From: JBKPDV01 sp046728075
Lineage (GTDB): Bacteria > Acidobacteriota > Thermoanaerobaculia > UBA5066 > Gp7-AA6
Assembly (NCBI GenBank): GCA_046728075.1
Contig: JBKPDV010000081.1
Location: 1 to 29,554, forward strand
DNA: 29,554 nucleotides
Reading direction: 5' to 3'
The translations under genes and the position numbers were made by a program. Positions within the stretch are counted from its first letter, which is position 1; each line of letters starts with the position of its first letter. This document shows, in pieces, positions 8,829 through 16,563 of the stretch. The notes beneath the pieces are model-generated. The model was not told where the DNA came from and did not search any database. It saw only the letters and a program-made list of their open reading frames with translations.

Positions 8829-9613
8829 TACGACGCCCTGCTTCCGATAAAGCGAGCCAGGTCGGGAAGGCGACCCCCTCCGTGCGGGAGCGCCGTCGCC
8901 GCGGCCACGGCTTCCGCGATCTTCTCTTCGAGCATCGCCCGCGAGCGCTCGAGGCCCCAGATTGCGGGAAAGGTCGCCTTCCCGGCCGCCGCGTCCTTTC
9001 CCGAGGACTTCCCGAGAGTGGCCGCGTCTGCCTCCACGTCCAGCAGATCGTCCTTGATCTGGAAGGCCAGACCGATGGCCCGTCCGTAGGTGTCGAGCCG
9101 CTCGACTTCGGTGTCTTTGGCAAAAGAGAGCAGACCGCCGGCCTGGAGCGAGCAGCGGATGAGCCGGCCGGTCTTGCTCTCGTGAATCGACAGGACGAGC
9201 TCCGGACTCGGATCGGAAATCTCCTCGGCCTCGAGATCCGCCACCTGCCCTCCGATCATGCCCGTGGTTCCGATCGCGTCGACGACCGCATTCACGACCG
9301 CGAGCTTTGCCGCGTCGTAGCGTTTCTCTTCCGGATAACGGACGAAGACGCCGAGCCCGTGAGTCAGGAGGGCATCCCCCGCGAGAATCGCCATCGCCTC
9401 GCCGAAGACCACGTGGCAGGTCGGAACACCTCGCCGCAGATCGTCATTGTCGAGCGCGGGCAGGTCGTCGTGGATCAGCGAGTACGTATGGATCATTTCC
9501 AGACCGCACGCCGCAGGGAGGATCGCGCCGAGGTCTCCCCCGAGGGCCTCCGCGGCCGCGAGGCAAAGAATCGGTCGAAGCCGCTTGCCGCCCGCAAAGA
9601 GTGAGTGCCGCAC
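8828..9613 (-). CDS. ispA: Polyprenyl (farnesyl/geranylgeranyl) diphosphate synthase; start unresolved, frame open to about 9727
   Basis: This trans-isoprenyl diphosphate synthase condenses isopentenyl diphosphate with allylic diphosphates. It has GGKRLRP (8-14), the first aspartate-rich motif DDLPALDND (49-57) and the second DDLLD (188-192), numbered from the GTG at 9613. That GTG is the only canonical start. However, the open frame continues upstream with family-like sequence (ESLAEYLAARKAEVERALEL and PEKLHRAV) until it overlaps the end of xseB. A full-length protein of about 299 residues would need a non-canonical start, for example ATC at 9727-9725 with GAGG six bases upstream. The one-base overlap with the following dehydrogenase and the overlap with xseB indicate an operon. 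Confidence 0.9.
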   Translation of the reverse strand: MRHSLFAGGKRLRPILCLAAAEALGGDLGAILPAACGLEMIHTYSLIHDDLPALDNDDLRRGVPTCHVVFGEAMAILAGDALLTHGLGVFVRYPEEKRYDAAKLAVVNAVVDAIGTTGMIGGQVADLEAEEISDPSPELVLSIHESKTGRLIRCSLQAGGLLSFAKDTEVERLDTYGRAIGLAFQIKDDLLDVEADAATLGKSSGKDAAAGKATFPAIWGLERSRAMLEEKIAEAVAAATALPHGGGRLPDLARFIGSRAS

Positions 9614-9716
9614 GGCGCGGTGCAGCTTCTCCGGCCACGCGTTTCCGGGCGGAACCAGAAGCTCGAGCGCGCGCTCGACCTCCGCCTTGCGGGCGGCGAG
9701 GTACTCCGCAAGACTC

Positions 9717-9992
9717 TCAGGCGCGATCGTCGTCCTCGTCCGAGTCCTCGGCTTCCCCGGATTCGAAGGGAACGGTCTTCCACTCCCCCGCGGATTCCTT
9801 CAGGACGATCTCGACGGATTTCTGCACCTCGGTCAGCTTCGCATCGCAGAAACGCGCGAGCGACATCCCTTCGCGAAAGAGCTCGAACTGCTGCTCGAGG
9901 CCGAGCTCGTCGGACTCGATCTGGGCGACGATCGTCTCCAGACGCTCCATCGCCTCCTCGAAGGTCGGATCCTTCTTGACGCGAACCGCCAT
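9717..9992 (-). CDS. xseB: Exodeoxyribonuclease VII small subunit
   Basis: This 91-residue protein has the typical XseB core (TFEEAMERLETIVAQIESDE, then LEQQFELFREGMSLARFCD). An acidic tail (EAEDSDEDDD) follows. It forms the regulatory and filament part of exonuclease VII with XseA, which degrades single-stranded DNA. Its ATG follows the TAG of xseA with only two bases between, so the two are co-translated. The 3' end overlaps the probable 5' end of the polyprenyl synthase frame. Confidence 0.95.
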   Translation of the reverse strand: MAVRVKKDPTFEEAMERLETIVAQIESDELGLEQQFELFREGMSLARFCDAKLTEVQKSVEIVLKESAGEWKTVPFESGEAEDSDEDDDRA

Positions 9993-9994
9993 CC

Positions 9995-11449
9995 CTACTT
10001 CCTTTCCTGCTCGGGGTCGAACATGGGGATTTGATTCTCCGCCGGCGCGGTTTCTTCGCCGAAGAGCGGAGCATCCTGCCGCGGCACTCCCGTCGCGCGC
10101 ACGACCGCACGGATCTCCCCCTCGTGCAGGCGGACGCGAATCCGGTCTCCCATCTTCACGTCTTCCGCGGACCGGAGGGCGGACCGGGCGCCTTCGCGGG
10201 AGGCCACGGCGTAGCCGCGGGCCAGAATGGCGAGCGGCGAGAGCGCGTTTAGTTTCGCAAGGACCGATCGCAGCCGTTCGTCGCGGCGTTCGAGCCCGCG
10301 GCGGCTCCGCTCTTCGAGCAGTGCCATCCGGCGGATCACGGTCTCCCGGCGGCGATCGAGCTCGACGACGCGAGAGAAATCCTCGAGTGAGCGCCTCGCT
10401 CGATCCAGGCGAGATGCGTCTCGAGCAGGCCGCCGCTCGAGCGCGACGAGCAGCGCAGACTGGCTCTGGGCGATCCGTTCCCGAAAGTCGCGCAGGCGAT
10501 ATCGAAACTGCAGGAGTCCATCGGCTCGCGCGAGGCCGGACCAGCGAGCGCGGGCGTGGCCGATGCGTCCCTTGACCGCGAGCGCAAAACGCGAGCGCAG
10601 GTCTCCGACCCGGCGCGCCAGGTCCTCCTTGCGGGACACGACCTGCTCGGCGGCCGCCGAGGGAGTCGGGCAGCGCAGATCCGCGACGAGGTCGGCGATG
10701 GTCACGTCCGTCTCGTGGCCGATCCCGGAGATCGTGGGGATGACGGAGAGCGCCAGAGCCCGAGCGACACGTTCGTCGTTGAAGGGGGCCAGATCCTCGG
10801 CCGATCCGCCCCCGCGGGCCAGGATCAGGACGTCGAAGCCTCCCCGTCGGTTCAAGGTCCTGACGGCCTCCGCCACTTCCACGGCCGCTCCGTCCCCCTG
10901 TACGCGCACGGGGTAAATCGTGATCGCGAGACCGTCGAAGCGGCGCCGCAGGACCTTCAGCATGTCTCGGATCGCGGCGCCCGCCGGAGAAGTCACGATC
11001 GCGATGCGCCGCGAGAGAGCTGGGATCGCGCGCTTGCGGGCTCGGTCGAAGAGCCCTTCCGCCGCGAGCTTCGCCTTCAACTGCTCGAAGGCGAGCTGGA
11101 GAGCGCCGGCGCCCACTGGCTCGATCGACCAGGCCTTGAGCTGGAACTTTCCCTGCGGCGTGTAGAGGTCGAGCGTCCCCCTCACCACGACCTCGAGCCC
11201 GGACTCCACGCGGAACGGAACCAGGTCCAACTCGGACGCGAAAATGATCACGTTCAAACAACCCGTCTTGTCCTTGAGCGTGAAATAGCCGTGCCCGCCC
11301 CGCAGGTCAAACCGCCCGATCTCCCCGACCACCGCGATGTTTCGCCAGTCGGCCTTCAGCCGCAGGCCGACCTCGGTCAGCAGCTCCGAGACCCGGTACG
11401 GCCGCGGCCGCGCCGGCGACGGCGCTGCAGGGAAAAGCCGAGAAGACAT
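9995..11449 (-). CDS. xseA: Exodeoxyribonuclease VII large subunit
   Basis: This 484-residue catalytic subunit has an N-terminal OB-fold (about 20-112, VGEIGRFDLRGGHGYFTLKD). The conserved nuclease motifs follow: IAIVTSPAGAAIRDML (149-164), ARGGGSAEDLAPFNDE (211-226), SGIGHETD (241-248) and CPTPSAAAE (260-268). A long coiled-coil-like basic region and a C-terminal segment complete the protein. It is slightly longer than the E. coli protein (456). It heads the xseA-xseB-ispA-dehydrogenase run. Confidence 0.96.
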   Translation of the reverse strand: MSSRLFPAAPSPARPRPYRVSELLTEVGLRLKADWRNIAVVGEIGRFDLRGGHGYFTLKDKTGCLNVIIFASELDLVPFRVESGLEVVVRGTLDLYTPQGKFQLKAWSIEPVGAGALQLAFEQLKAKLAAEGLFDRARKRAIPALSRRIAIVTSPAGAAIRDMLKVLRRRFDGLAITIYPVRVQGDGAAVEVAEAVRTLNRRGGFDVLILARGGGSAEDLAPFNDERVARALALSVIPTISGIGHETDVTIADLVADLRCPTPSAAAEQVVSRKEDLARRVGDLRSRFALAVKGRIGHARARWSGLARADGLLQFRYRLRDFRERIAQSQSALLVALERRPARDASRLDRARRSLEDFSRVVELDRRRETVIRRMALLEERSRRGLERRDERLRSVLAKLNALSPLAILARGYAVASREGARSALRSAEDVKMGDRIRVRLHEGEIRAVVRATGVPRQDAPLFGEETAPAENQIPMFDPEQERK

Positions 11450-11536
11450 CGCCGCATTTTACTGCGAGCCGCCGATGCCTCGACTCGAGCAACGGAGGCT
11501 CTTCTCAGAAGGACAACGCCGCCGAGAGGGGGTTCG

Positions 11537-12712
11537 TTAAGGCCCGATTCCGCTTTCGAGAATTGGGTACTGGACTGAGCGAGTCGCGTGCGAGAACGGC
11601 ACCGCCATCACGAGCAGGGTTGCCATCTCGACTTCGGTGTCGCCCCAGTTGTATTCGAAGAAACCGGCGACGAAGAGGGCGACGCCGGCCATGAGGGATC
11701 CGGCGAGCAAAGCCGCCGGGAGGGGCCGTCGTTCGCGCGAGAGGAGGCGGATGGTCCGCACGAAGAAGAGCGCCATCAACGCGAGATAGGACAGCGCCGC
11801 GAAGATGCCGTTCGCTGCCGCGATCTGCAGCGTGTTGTTGTGCAGGTGGGGAACGTGCCACTGTGCGGCGTCGGGATCCCGGTAGAGAGGGTAGTACCTC
11901 CTGACCATCTCAGGGCCGATCCCGAAGAGAGGGCTGTCGGCGATCATGCGCTTGCCGGCATGGAGCATGGAGATGCGATCGCGGTTGGTGATGTCCTGGA
12001 GGGACGCAATCGAGAGGATGCGCGCGCGGATTGGGCCCGGTGAAAGGAAGAAGACGAGAGCGAGAGCCGGCACGAGCAGCACCAGATCCCGGGGCTTGCG
12101 AATCGCGAGGTAGAAGATCACCGCGACGAGCGCGCCCACGTAGGCGTTGCGGGTAAAGGTCAGGAGCATCCCCGCCAGTGGCAGCAGCCCCAGCATCCCG
12201 ATCCATCGCCATCTCCCCTTCTCCTCGAACGCCAGGCCCAGCAGCACGCACCCCGCGATCATGGTCAGACCGGAATAGGTCATCCAGTGGGAAAGGGTCG
12301 CCGTGATGCGGTTCTCCAGATCGTCCCCGCCATGGAGAAACTGCCAGAATCCGATGAGCGCCAGCAGCACTCCGCTCGACCCGAGAGCGAGAAAGACGGC
12401 GCGCCCACGCTCGGGCGAATCGAGCAGGTCGATCGCGATCGGGAACATCAGGAAAAGAGAGATTCCGGCCAGGTGCCGGGCGCTCGCTGGCGGATCGCGC
12501 GAGAAGAGTGTCGAAAGCGCGATGAAGAGCACCTGCAGACCGAGCAACCCGACTTCCGGGCGGGCGAACACGGCAGACCACCGACGCCGGCGAGCCACGT
12601 CCACCAGCCACAGAAGGAGAAGCAGGCCCGCGACGATGTAGGCGGGCGAAATGACGAAAGTGAGAAACGCAAAGACGACGAGAAGCGGGAAAAGGGCTTT
12701 CCGGAGTGTCAC
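11537..12712 (-). CDS. O-antigen ligase/polymerase-like membrane protein
   Basis: This 391-residue protein has about ten hydrophobic segments and a large loop before the last helices. The loop has the signature of the Wzy/WaaL (O-antigen ligase) superfamily: MIADSPLFGIGPEMV, followed by HLHNNTLQIAAANG. Proteins of this type transfer or polymerise undecaprenyl-linked glycans at the periplasmic face of the inner membrane. It starts with GTG at 12712, 36 bases after the Trm112-like gene. No lipopolysaccharide gene cluster surrounds it, though three glycosyltransferases lie in the window. Ligase, polymerase and protein O-glycosylation roles cannot be separated from sequence alone. Confidence 0.8.
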   Translation of the reverse strand: MTLRKALFPLLVVFAFLTFVISPAYIVAGLLLLLWLVDVARRRRWSAVFARPEVGLLGLQVLFIALSTLFSRDPPASARHLAGISLFLMFPIAIDLLDSPERGRAVFLALGSSGVLLALIGFWQFLHGGDDLENRITATLSHWMTYSGLTMIAGCVLLGLAFEEKGRWRWIGMLGLLPLAGMLLTFTRNAYVGALVAVIFYLAIRKPRDLVLLVPALALVFFLSPGPIRARILSIASLQDITNRDRISMLHAGKRMIADSPLFGIGPEMVRRYYPLYRDPDAAQWHVPHLHNNTLQIAAANGIFAALSYLALMALFFVRTIRLLSRERRPLPAALLAGSLMAGVALFVAGFFEYNWGDTEVEMATLLVMAVPFSHATRSVQYPILESGIGP

Positions 12713-12748
12713 CCGCTTCGTCTTCCGGCTACCGGTCTTTCCTCTCCC

Positions 12749-12997
12749 TCACCGGGCTTCCGAGCCCGGCAAGGCTTCGTCGATCAGCATGACGGGGATG
12801 TCCGAGACGATCGGGTAGACCAGATCGGCGTCCTTCGAGTAGAGGCCCTGCGTGACGACGGGCTCCTCTCCGCGGAATTTTTCGCGGTATTTCTCCACCA
12901 GAGCCCGGCGCGTGGGCTCCTTCAGCTCAATCAACTCGAGCGGGCCCTTGGTCTTCGGGCAGACAAGAATCGCGAGAAGCTCCGGATCGACGGCCAT
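12749..12997 (-). CDS. Trm112-like small protein
   Basis: This 82-residue protein has the N-terminal ILVCPKTKGPLELIE, matching the LLxILxCPxCKGxL pattern of the Trm112/UPF0434 (YcaR-like) family, and C-terminal YPIVSDIPVMLIDEA. In this copy the second cysteine of the CPxC pair is Thr, so a zinc ribbon is unlikely. Eukaryotic Trm112 activates methyltransferases; the role of bacterial members is not settled. A good Shine-Dalgarno sequence (GGAGGA) precedes the ATG. The neighbour is the O-antigen ligase-like gene. Confidence 0.85.
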   Translation of the reverse strand: MAVDPELLAILVCPKTKGPLELIELKEPTRRALVEKYREKFRGEEPVVTQGLYSKDADLVYPIVSDIPVMLIDEALPGSEAR

Positions 12998-13034
12998 GCG
13001 ATGATCCTCCGAGGCAATAGTTTAACGGAGGAGG

Positions 13035-13200
13035 AGCTAACAGCTTTCAGGTTTCAGCCAGTCGGCGGCTTGTTGTTCCGAGCCAGGCGAAAATCCTCAT
13101 CACGCAGCGTCGGTCGCAGGGCGTATTCTTTCGCACGGCGTTTCCGGACGGGTCCGCATGGATTCGGAGCTGTGAGCTGACAGCTGACAGCTGAAAGCTT
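13035..13200. repeat. Inverted pair of heptamer arrays, GCTTTCA / AGCTGAC units
   Basis: The left array (13035-13063) consists of degenerate units such as GCTAACA, GCTTTCA and GGTTTCA. The right array (13167-13200) reads GAGCTGT, GAGCTGA, CAGCTGA, CAGCTGA, AAGCTT, the reverse-complement sense. Together they flank about 100 bases of unique DNA between the divergent Trm112-like and GT4 genes. The right array ends five bases before the GT4 start codon. The promoters of both genes must lie in or between the arrays. Confidence 0.85.
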
Positions 13201-13205
13201 CTTGT

Positions 13206-14282
13206 ATGCGCATTCTCAATCTCGTTGCCGGTGAAAAATGGACCGGACCGGCCGCCGTGGTCTACGACCAGACCGCGGCCCTGGTGGCCGCGGGTCTTGA
13301 AGTGCAATTTGGCTTTGTGCGCGACAGCCCTCTGGCCGAACGGCTCCTGCCGACGGGTTGGGCCCGGCCGCTCTTCGAGCGTCCTCCCCGCTGGCCGGGG
13401 GCCTACGTTCGGGACGTCCGGCGGCTGCGCGAAACCATCCTCCGGGAGAAGTTCGACATCGTCCACGCCCACACGTCGCACGATCATCATGTCGCGGCAT
13501 GGGCGATCGCGGGCACACGCGTGCCTCTGCTGCGCACCCTTCACCACCTTCGCCATGCCCGTCCGCGAGTGGCGGAGCGAATCGTCTATTTGCGGACCCG
13601 CGGCTTCGCCTACGCCAACACCGAGATCGCGGAGGCGTTTCCAACCGGAGGCCCCGTCCACTCTCCAGTCGTGGACACGGAACGATTTCACCCCGGGCCG
13701 AAACCGATCGCGACGCTGCGCCGATTCGGTTTGCCCGAGGGCCGGTTCTTGGTCGGGACGATCGGCAAGATGGCCGCCGGGCGTGGTCACGAAGAGGCGA
13801 TCCACGCGGTCGCCCGGACCGAGGAGTCCGTCGACGGAGTTCATGTCGGGCACGGGGAATGGATGCCGCGGCTCAAGAAATTGGCGGCCTCTCTCCGGAC
13901 GGGAGACCGAAACTTCTGGACCGGCTACCAGGAAGCGCTGCTTCCCGAGCTCTACCGCTGCTGGGACGCCTTTCTCTTTACCGCCTCCGGTTCGGACCAG
14001 GGTCAGCGAGCGATTCTGGAAGCGATGGCTTCGGGTCTTCCGGTTGTCGCGCTCGACCTCCCGGGTGTGGGCGATCTCATCACCGACGAGAAGGAGGGGT
14101 TCATCGTCGGCCGCGTGGGAGAGCTGGCGGAACGCCTGGCGCGGCTGGCCCGCTCGCGGGAGCTGCGCGACGAGATGGGCGAGAAGGCGCGAGCGCGCGC
14201 CCTGAGCTTCAAGGCCGAAAAGTTCGTGGAGAAAGCGCTTCCGTTCTACAAGCGTTTCGCTTCCGCCGCCCCAGGGAAGTAG
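13206..14282 (+). CDS. GT4-type glycosyltransferase
   Basis: This 358-residue protein has the GT-B fold pattern. The N-terminal domain includes FDIVHAHTSHDHHVAAWA (83-100). The C-terminal nucleotide-sugar domain has VGTIGKMAAGRGHEEAI (183-199) and the donor-binding segment SDQGQRAILEAMASGLPVV (263-281), the equivalent of the EX7E motif. It probably transfers a sugar to a lipid or glycan acceptor at the cytoplasmic face; the specificity is unknown. It is the only plus-strand gene in the left 26 kb and is convergent with the peroxiredoxin gene, whose stop lies 16 bases away. No clear Shine-Dalgarno precedes the ATG because the heptamer array reaches the start. Confidence 0.9.
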   Translation: MRILNLVAGEKWTGPAAVVYDQTAALVAAGLEVQFGFVRDSPLAERLLPTGWARPLFERPPRWPGAYVRDVRRLRETILREKFDIVHAHTSHDHHVAAWAIAGTRVPLLRTLHHLRHARPRVAERIVYLRTRGFAYANTEIAEAFPTGGPVHSPVVDTERFHPGPKPIATLRRFGLPEGRFLVGTIGKMAAGRGHEEAIHAVARTEESVDGVHVGHGEWMPRLKKLAASLRTGDRNFWTGYQEALLPELYRCWDAFLFTASGSDQGQRAILEAMASGLPVVALDLPGVGDLITDEKEGFIVGRVGELAERLARLARSRELRDEMGEKARARALSFKAEKFVEKALPFYKRFASAAPGK

Positions 14283-14298
14283 CCGACACCCGCGGGCA

Positions 14299-14748
14299 TC
14301 ACGCCGCGGTCGCGATCTCCTGCAGAACCTGCTCGGGATGCTCGGCAGGCGAGACCTTGGGATACGCCTTCAGAATCTTCCCGTCGGGACCGATGACGTA
14401 AGTGATGCGCTTGGCCGTCTTCGCGTCGGCAGAATCGCAGGCGCCGTAGGCCATTCCGATCTCCCGTTTCTCATCGCAGAGCAGCGGAAAGGGATACCCG
14501 AATTTCCTGGCAAACGCGGCATTGTCTTCGACCGAGTCGAAAGAGACGCCGAGGATCTCGGCGTTGCGCTTCTGAAAATCGCCGTAAAGGTCGCGGAACC
14601 CGCTACCCTCTTTGGTTCAACCGGGGGTGTCCGCCTTCGGGTAGAACCACAGGACCACGGTCTTGCCGCGGTAGTCGGAAAGGCGGCGGGTCTTGCCTGT
14701 GTGGTCGAGAACGGTGAAGTCCGGAGCCTGATCGCCGGGTTCGAGCAT
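14299..14748 (-). CDS. bcp: Bcp/PrxQ-type peroxiredoxin, predicted selenoprotein (in-frame TGA at 14619-14617)
   Basis: Reading through one TGA gives a complete 149-residue thioredoxin-fold peroxidase starting MLEPGDQAPDFTVLDHTG. The active-site segment is FYPKADTPG-U-TKEGSGFRD. The TGA is codon 44, exactly where Bcp enzymes have the peroxidatic cysteine. Downstream sequence (AEILGVSFDSVEDNAAFARK, FPLLCDEKREIG, RITYVIGPDGKI) stays in family register to the TGA stop at 14301-14299. The resolving cysteine five residues later is replaced by serine. A consensus Shine-Dalgarno (AAGGAGGT, 14760-14753) precedes the ATG. A hairpin follows the TGA (separate entry). It would reduce hydroperoxides in the cytoplasm. 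The alternative is a nonsense mutation or sequencing error in a Cys codon; conventional callers would miss or split this gene. Confidence 0.88.
14586..14610 (-). promoter_or_regulatory. Candidate bacterial SECIS hairpin
   Basis: On the coding strand, six bases after the TGA codon, GAGGGU pairs with ACCUUU (two G-U pairs). After an A-G mismatch, GCGG pairs with CCGC around a GUU loop. The apical loop begins 17 nucleotides after the TGA and starts with G, which fits the general layout of bacterial selenocysteine insertion elements. Function is inferred. Confidence 0.65.
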
Positions 14749-14758
14749 CGAGACCTCC

Positions 14759-14843
14759 TTAGCTTTCAGCTTGCAGCTTTCAGCTATCAGCTTTTCTATT
14801 GGTCGAGCTCGGCGGAGAGCTGACAGCTGACGGCTGAGAGCTC
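14759..14843. repeat. Inverted pair of heptamer arrays, AGCTTTC / AGCTGAC units
   Basis: The left array (14759-14795) reads AGCTTTC, AGCTTGC, AGCTTTC, AGCTATC, AGCTTTT. The right array (14815-14843) reads AGCTGAC, AGCTGAC, GGCTGAG, AGCTC, with a 19-base core between. The glycosyltransferase gene on the minus strand reads through the right array and core and stops in the left array (TGA 14782-14780). Its last ~20 residues are therefore repeat-encoded. Confidence 0.88.
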
Positions 14844-15634
14844 GTTCTCTGCATCTCCCAAAGCCTCGCCCATTTCAAGAACACGCCGTATGACTGCAAG
14901 CCGCAGACCAGGAGGCCGCGCGTGCCGTCACGGATTCCCCCTTCCAGAATCCACGAGCGCAGGAACCGCCAGGCCGGGCGCAGCGCGACCTTGGCGGGCC
15001 CGGATCGCCGCCCCTGCGCGGCCAGGTCCTCTGCTCCCCAGCGGGCGTAGCGGTCCAGTTTTTCCAGATAGTGGTCGAAGGACCGGAAGGTGTGGTGAAG
15101 CAGCGGAGCCGTGAGGGTCGGCGCGCTGGAGGGCGCTTCGATATCGGCGTGAACCCGCCGCTCGGGGTATCGCGCCGCGCCGCGGCGCAGGAGGCGTGCC
15201 AGGCGGTCTCGGCCCCAACCCGAGCCTCGCAGAACCCGGCCCAGAAACAGGTTCTGGCGGCGCAGGAGATAGAGATCCGCCGCGGGCCGCGAGGCGAGAA
15301 GCGCTTCGATCTCTCCCGCAAGCGCCGGCGTGACTCGCTCATCCGCGTCCACCACGAGAACCCAGGGATGGGACGCCTGGTCCATCGCCCAGTTGCACTG
15401 GGGACCGTTTCCTTCGTAGGCGTGCCGGAGGACCCGGACTTTCGCGACGGTTCGGGCGAGCTCTACGGTGCGGTCTGTCGAAAAGGAATCCACGACCAGG
15501 ATTTCGTCGGCGAAGGAGAGCGAAGAGAGGCAGTCGAGGATGTTGGACTCTTCGTTGAAGGTCGGGACGATGGCGGTGAGCCCAAGAGATTTGTGATTGG
15601 CGATTTGTGATTGGCGATTTCCGGGGTCTCCCAT
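14780..15634 (-). CDS. GT2 family glycosyltransferase (WaaE/KdtX-like)
   Basis: This roughly 284-residue GT-A enzyme starts its conserved domain at LTAIVPTFNEESNILDCL. EILVVDSFSTDRT follows, then the metal-binding VVDADER (94-100), and RYPERRVHADIE further on. This resembles the WaaE/KdtX-type lipopolysaccharide core beta-glycosyltransferases. No long membrane segment is seen. The ATG at 15634 is the best start (a GTG at 15646 is possible), but residues 6-16 (NRQSQIANHKS) are translated from a heptamer array. The C-terminal ~20 residues are likewise array-derived. The conserved enzyme lies between two repeat-encoded tails. It lies 31 bases upstream of the peroxiredoxin gene. Confidence 0.88.
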   Translation of the reverse strand: MGDPGNRQSQIANHKSLGLTAIVPTFNEESNILDCLSSLSFADEILVVDSFSTDRTVELARTVAKVRVLRHAYEGNGPQCNWAMDQASHPWVLVVDADERVTPALAGEIEALLASRPAADLYLLRRQNLFLGRVLRGSGWGRDRLARLLRRGAARYPERRVHADIEAPSSAPTLTAPLLHHTFRSFDHYLEKLDRYARWGAEDLAAQGRRSGPAKVALRPAWRFLRSWILEGGIRDGTRGLLVCGLQSYGVFLKWARLWEMQRTSSQPSAVSSPPSSTNRKADS

Positions 15635-15673
15635 CTTCTCAATCACAAATTACAAATCACAAATCGCAAATTC
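15588..15673. repeat. Inverted pair of heptamer arrays, GATTTGT/GATTGGC and ACAAATC units
   Basis: The left array (15588-15620) alternates GATTTGT and GATTGGC. The right array (15640-15673) has AATCACA, AATTACA, AATCACA, AATCGCA, its reverse complement in sense. They are separated by 19 bases and can form a long AT-rich hairpin. The left array lies inside the start of the GT2 gene; the right array abuts the stop of the ymdB-like gene. Confidence 0.9.
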
Positions 15674-15674
15674 T

Positions 15675-16457
15675 TCAGTCCACCTTGACCTGCACCCTCT
15701 CGATGCGGCGCGCTTTTCCGGTCGCCTCGTCCACGTCGACGACTGCTCCGGACAGGCGAATATCCTTCTTGGCCGTTTCGAAGGAGCGCGGCGTTTGGGA
15801 GAGGAATTTCTCGATGATCCGCTCCTTCGAGAAGCCGATGACGCCCTCGTAGGCGCCCGTCATGCCGGCGTCGGTGAGATACGCGGTTCCGCCCGGGCGA
15901 ACGGCCTCGTCGGCCGTCGGGACATGGGTGTGCGTTCCGACGACAGCCGAGACGCGGCCGTCCAGATACCAGCCCAGAGCGATCTTCTCCGAGGTGGCTT
16001 CGGCGTGCATGTCAACGAAGATGACCTTCACGTCTCCAGCGCGCGCCAGCTCCTCATCCGCCACTCGAAAAGGGGAGTCCGCGTGGACGGGCATGAAGAC
16101 CTGCCCTTGCAGATTCAGAACGCCGACCGCAATCCCCGCCGCAGTCGACTGCACCGTCCAGCCGCGCCCCGGATTGCCCGGAGGATAGTTGGCTGGCCGC
16201 AGAATCCGGTCGGACGCGTTCAGCGAGTCGTAGATCTCCTTCTTGTCCCAGATGTGGTTTCCAGAAGAGAAGACGTCGATGGGCATCTTCGACAGCTCCT
16301 CAAAGAGCTCCACGGTGAGACCGAATCCTCCGGCCGCGTTCTCGATGTTGACGATCGTGAAATCGATCCGATGCCGGTCGATCACCTTCGTGAGCGCCTG
16401 ATCGAGGGCCCGCCTTCCGGGCTGGCCCACCACGTCGCCGACGAACAAAATATTCAT
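15675..16457 (-). CDS. ymdB: YmdB-family metallophosphoesterase (TIGR00282)
   Basis: This 260-residue calcineurin-like phosphoesterase has likely metal ligands at Asp8 (FVGDVVG), Glu39 and Asn40 (IVNIENAAGG) and Asn67-His68 (SSGNHIWDKKE). Further metal-site residues lie in FVDMHAEATSEK and GTHTHVPTADEAV. In Bacillus, YmdB hydrolyses 2',3'-cyclic nucleotides, affects biofilm formation and is encoded next to RNase Y. The same adjacency is seen here, with rny upstream across a heptamer-array junction. Length and motifs match the family throughout. Confidence 0.94.
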   Translation of the reverse strand: MNILFVGDVVGQPGRRALDQALTKVIDRHRIDFTIVNIENAAGGFGLTVELFEELSKMPIDVFSSGNHIWDKKEIYDSLNASDRILRPANYPPGNPGRGWTVQSTAAGIAVGVLNLQGQVFMPVHADSPFRVADEELARAGDVKVIFVDMHAEATSEKIALGWYLDGRVSAVVGTHTHVPTADEAVRPGGTAYLTDAGMTGAYEGVIGFSKERIIEKFLSQTPRSFETAKKDIRLSGAVVDVDEATGKARRIERVQVKVD

Positions 16458-16473
16458 CGAGACGATAGAAACC

Positions 16474-16562
16474 GATTGGCGAAAGGCGAAAGGCGCCAGG
16501 CGAAAGGCGAAAAGGAATCATCCCACCGCGCCCTTCGCCGTTCGCCCTTCGCCCTTCGCCCG
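16474..16562. repeat. Inverted pair of heptamer arrays, GGCGAAA and CGCCCTT units
   Basis: The left array (16474-16515) is built of GGCGAAA units with one GGCGCCA variant. The right array (16528-16562) is CGCCCTT, CGCCGTT, CGCCCTT, CGCCCTT, CGCCCG. Twelve bases separate them. They fill the space between the rny stop and the ymdB start, and in rny-ymdB mRNA they would form a strong GC-rich hairpin. Confidence 0.9.
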
Positions 16563-16563
16563 C

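Noticed and set aside
14299..14748. Peroxiredoxin as a simple nonsense pseudogene
   Set aside because: The only stop is exactly at the catalytic Cys codon, the rest of the frame is intact with a strong Shine-Dalgarno, and a hairpin follows the TGA. The possibility is kept as an alternative in the entry.
11537..15634. A dedicated polysaccharide biosynthesis cluster
   Set aside because: The ligase-like gene and two glycosyltransferases are on both strands and interspersed with a Trm112-like gene and a peroxiredoxin. No flippase, nucleotide-sugar or chain-length genes are present.
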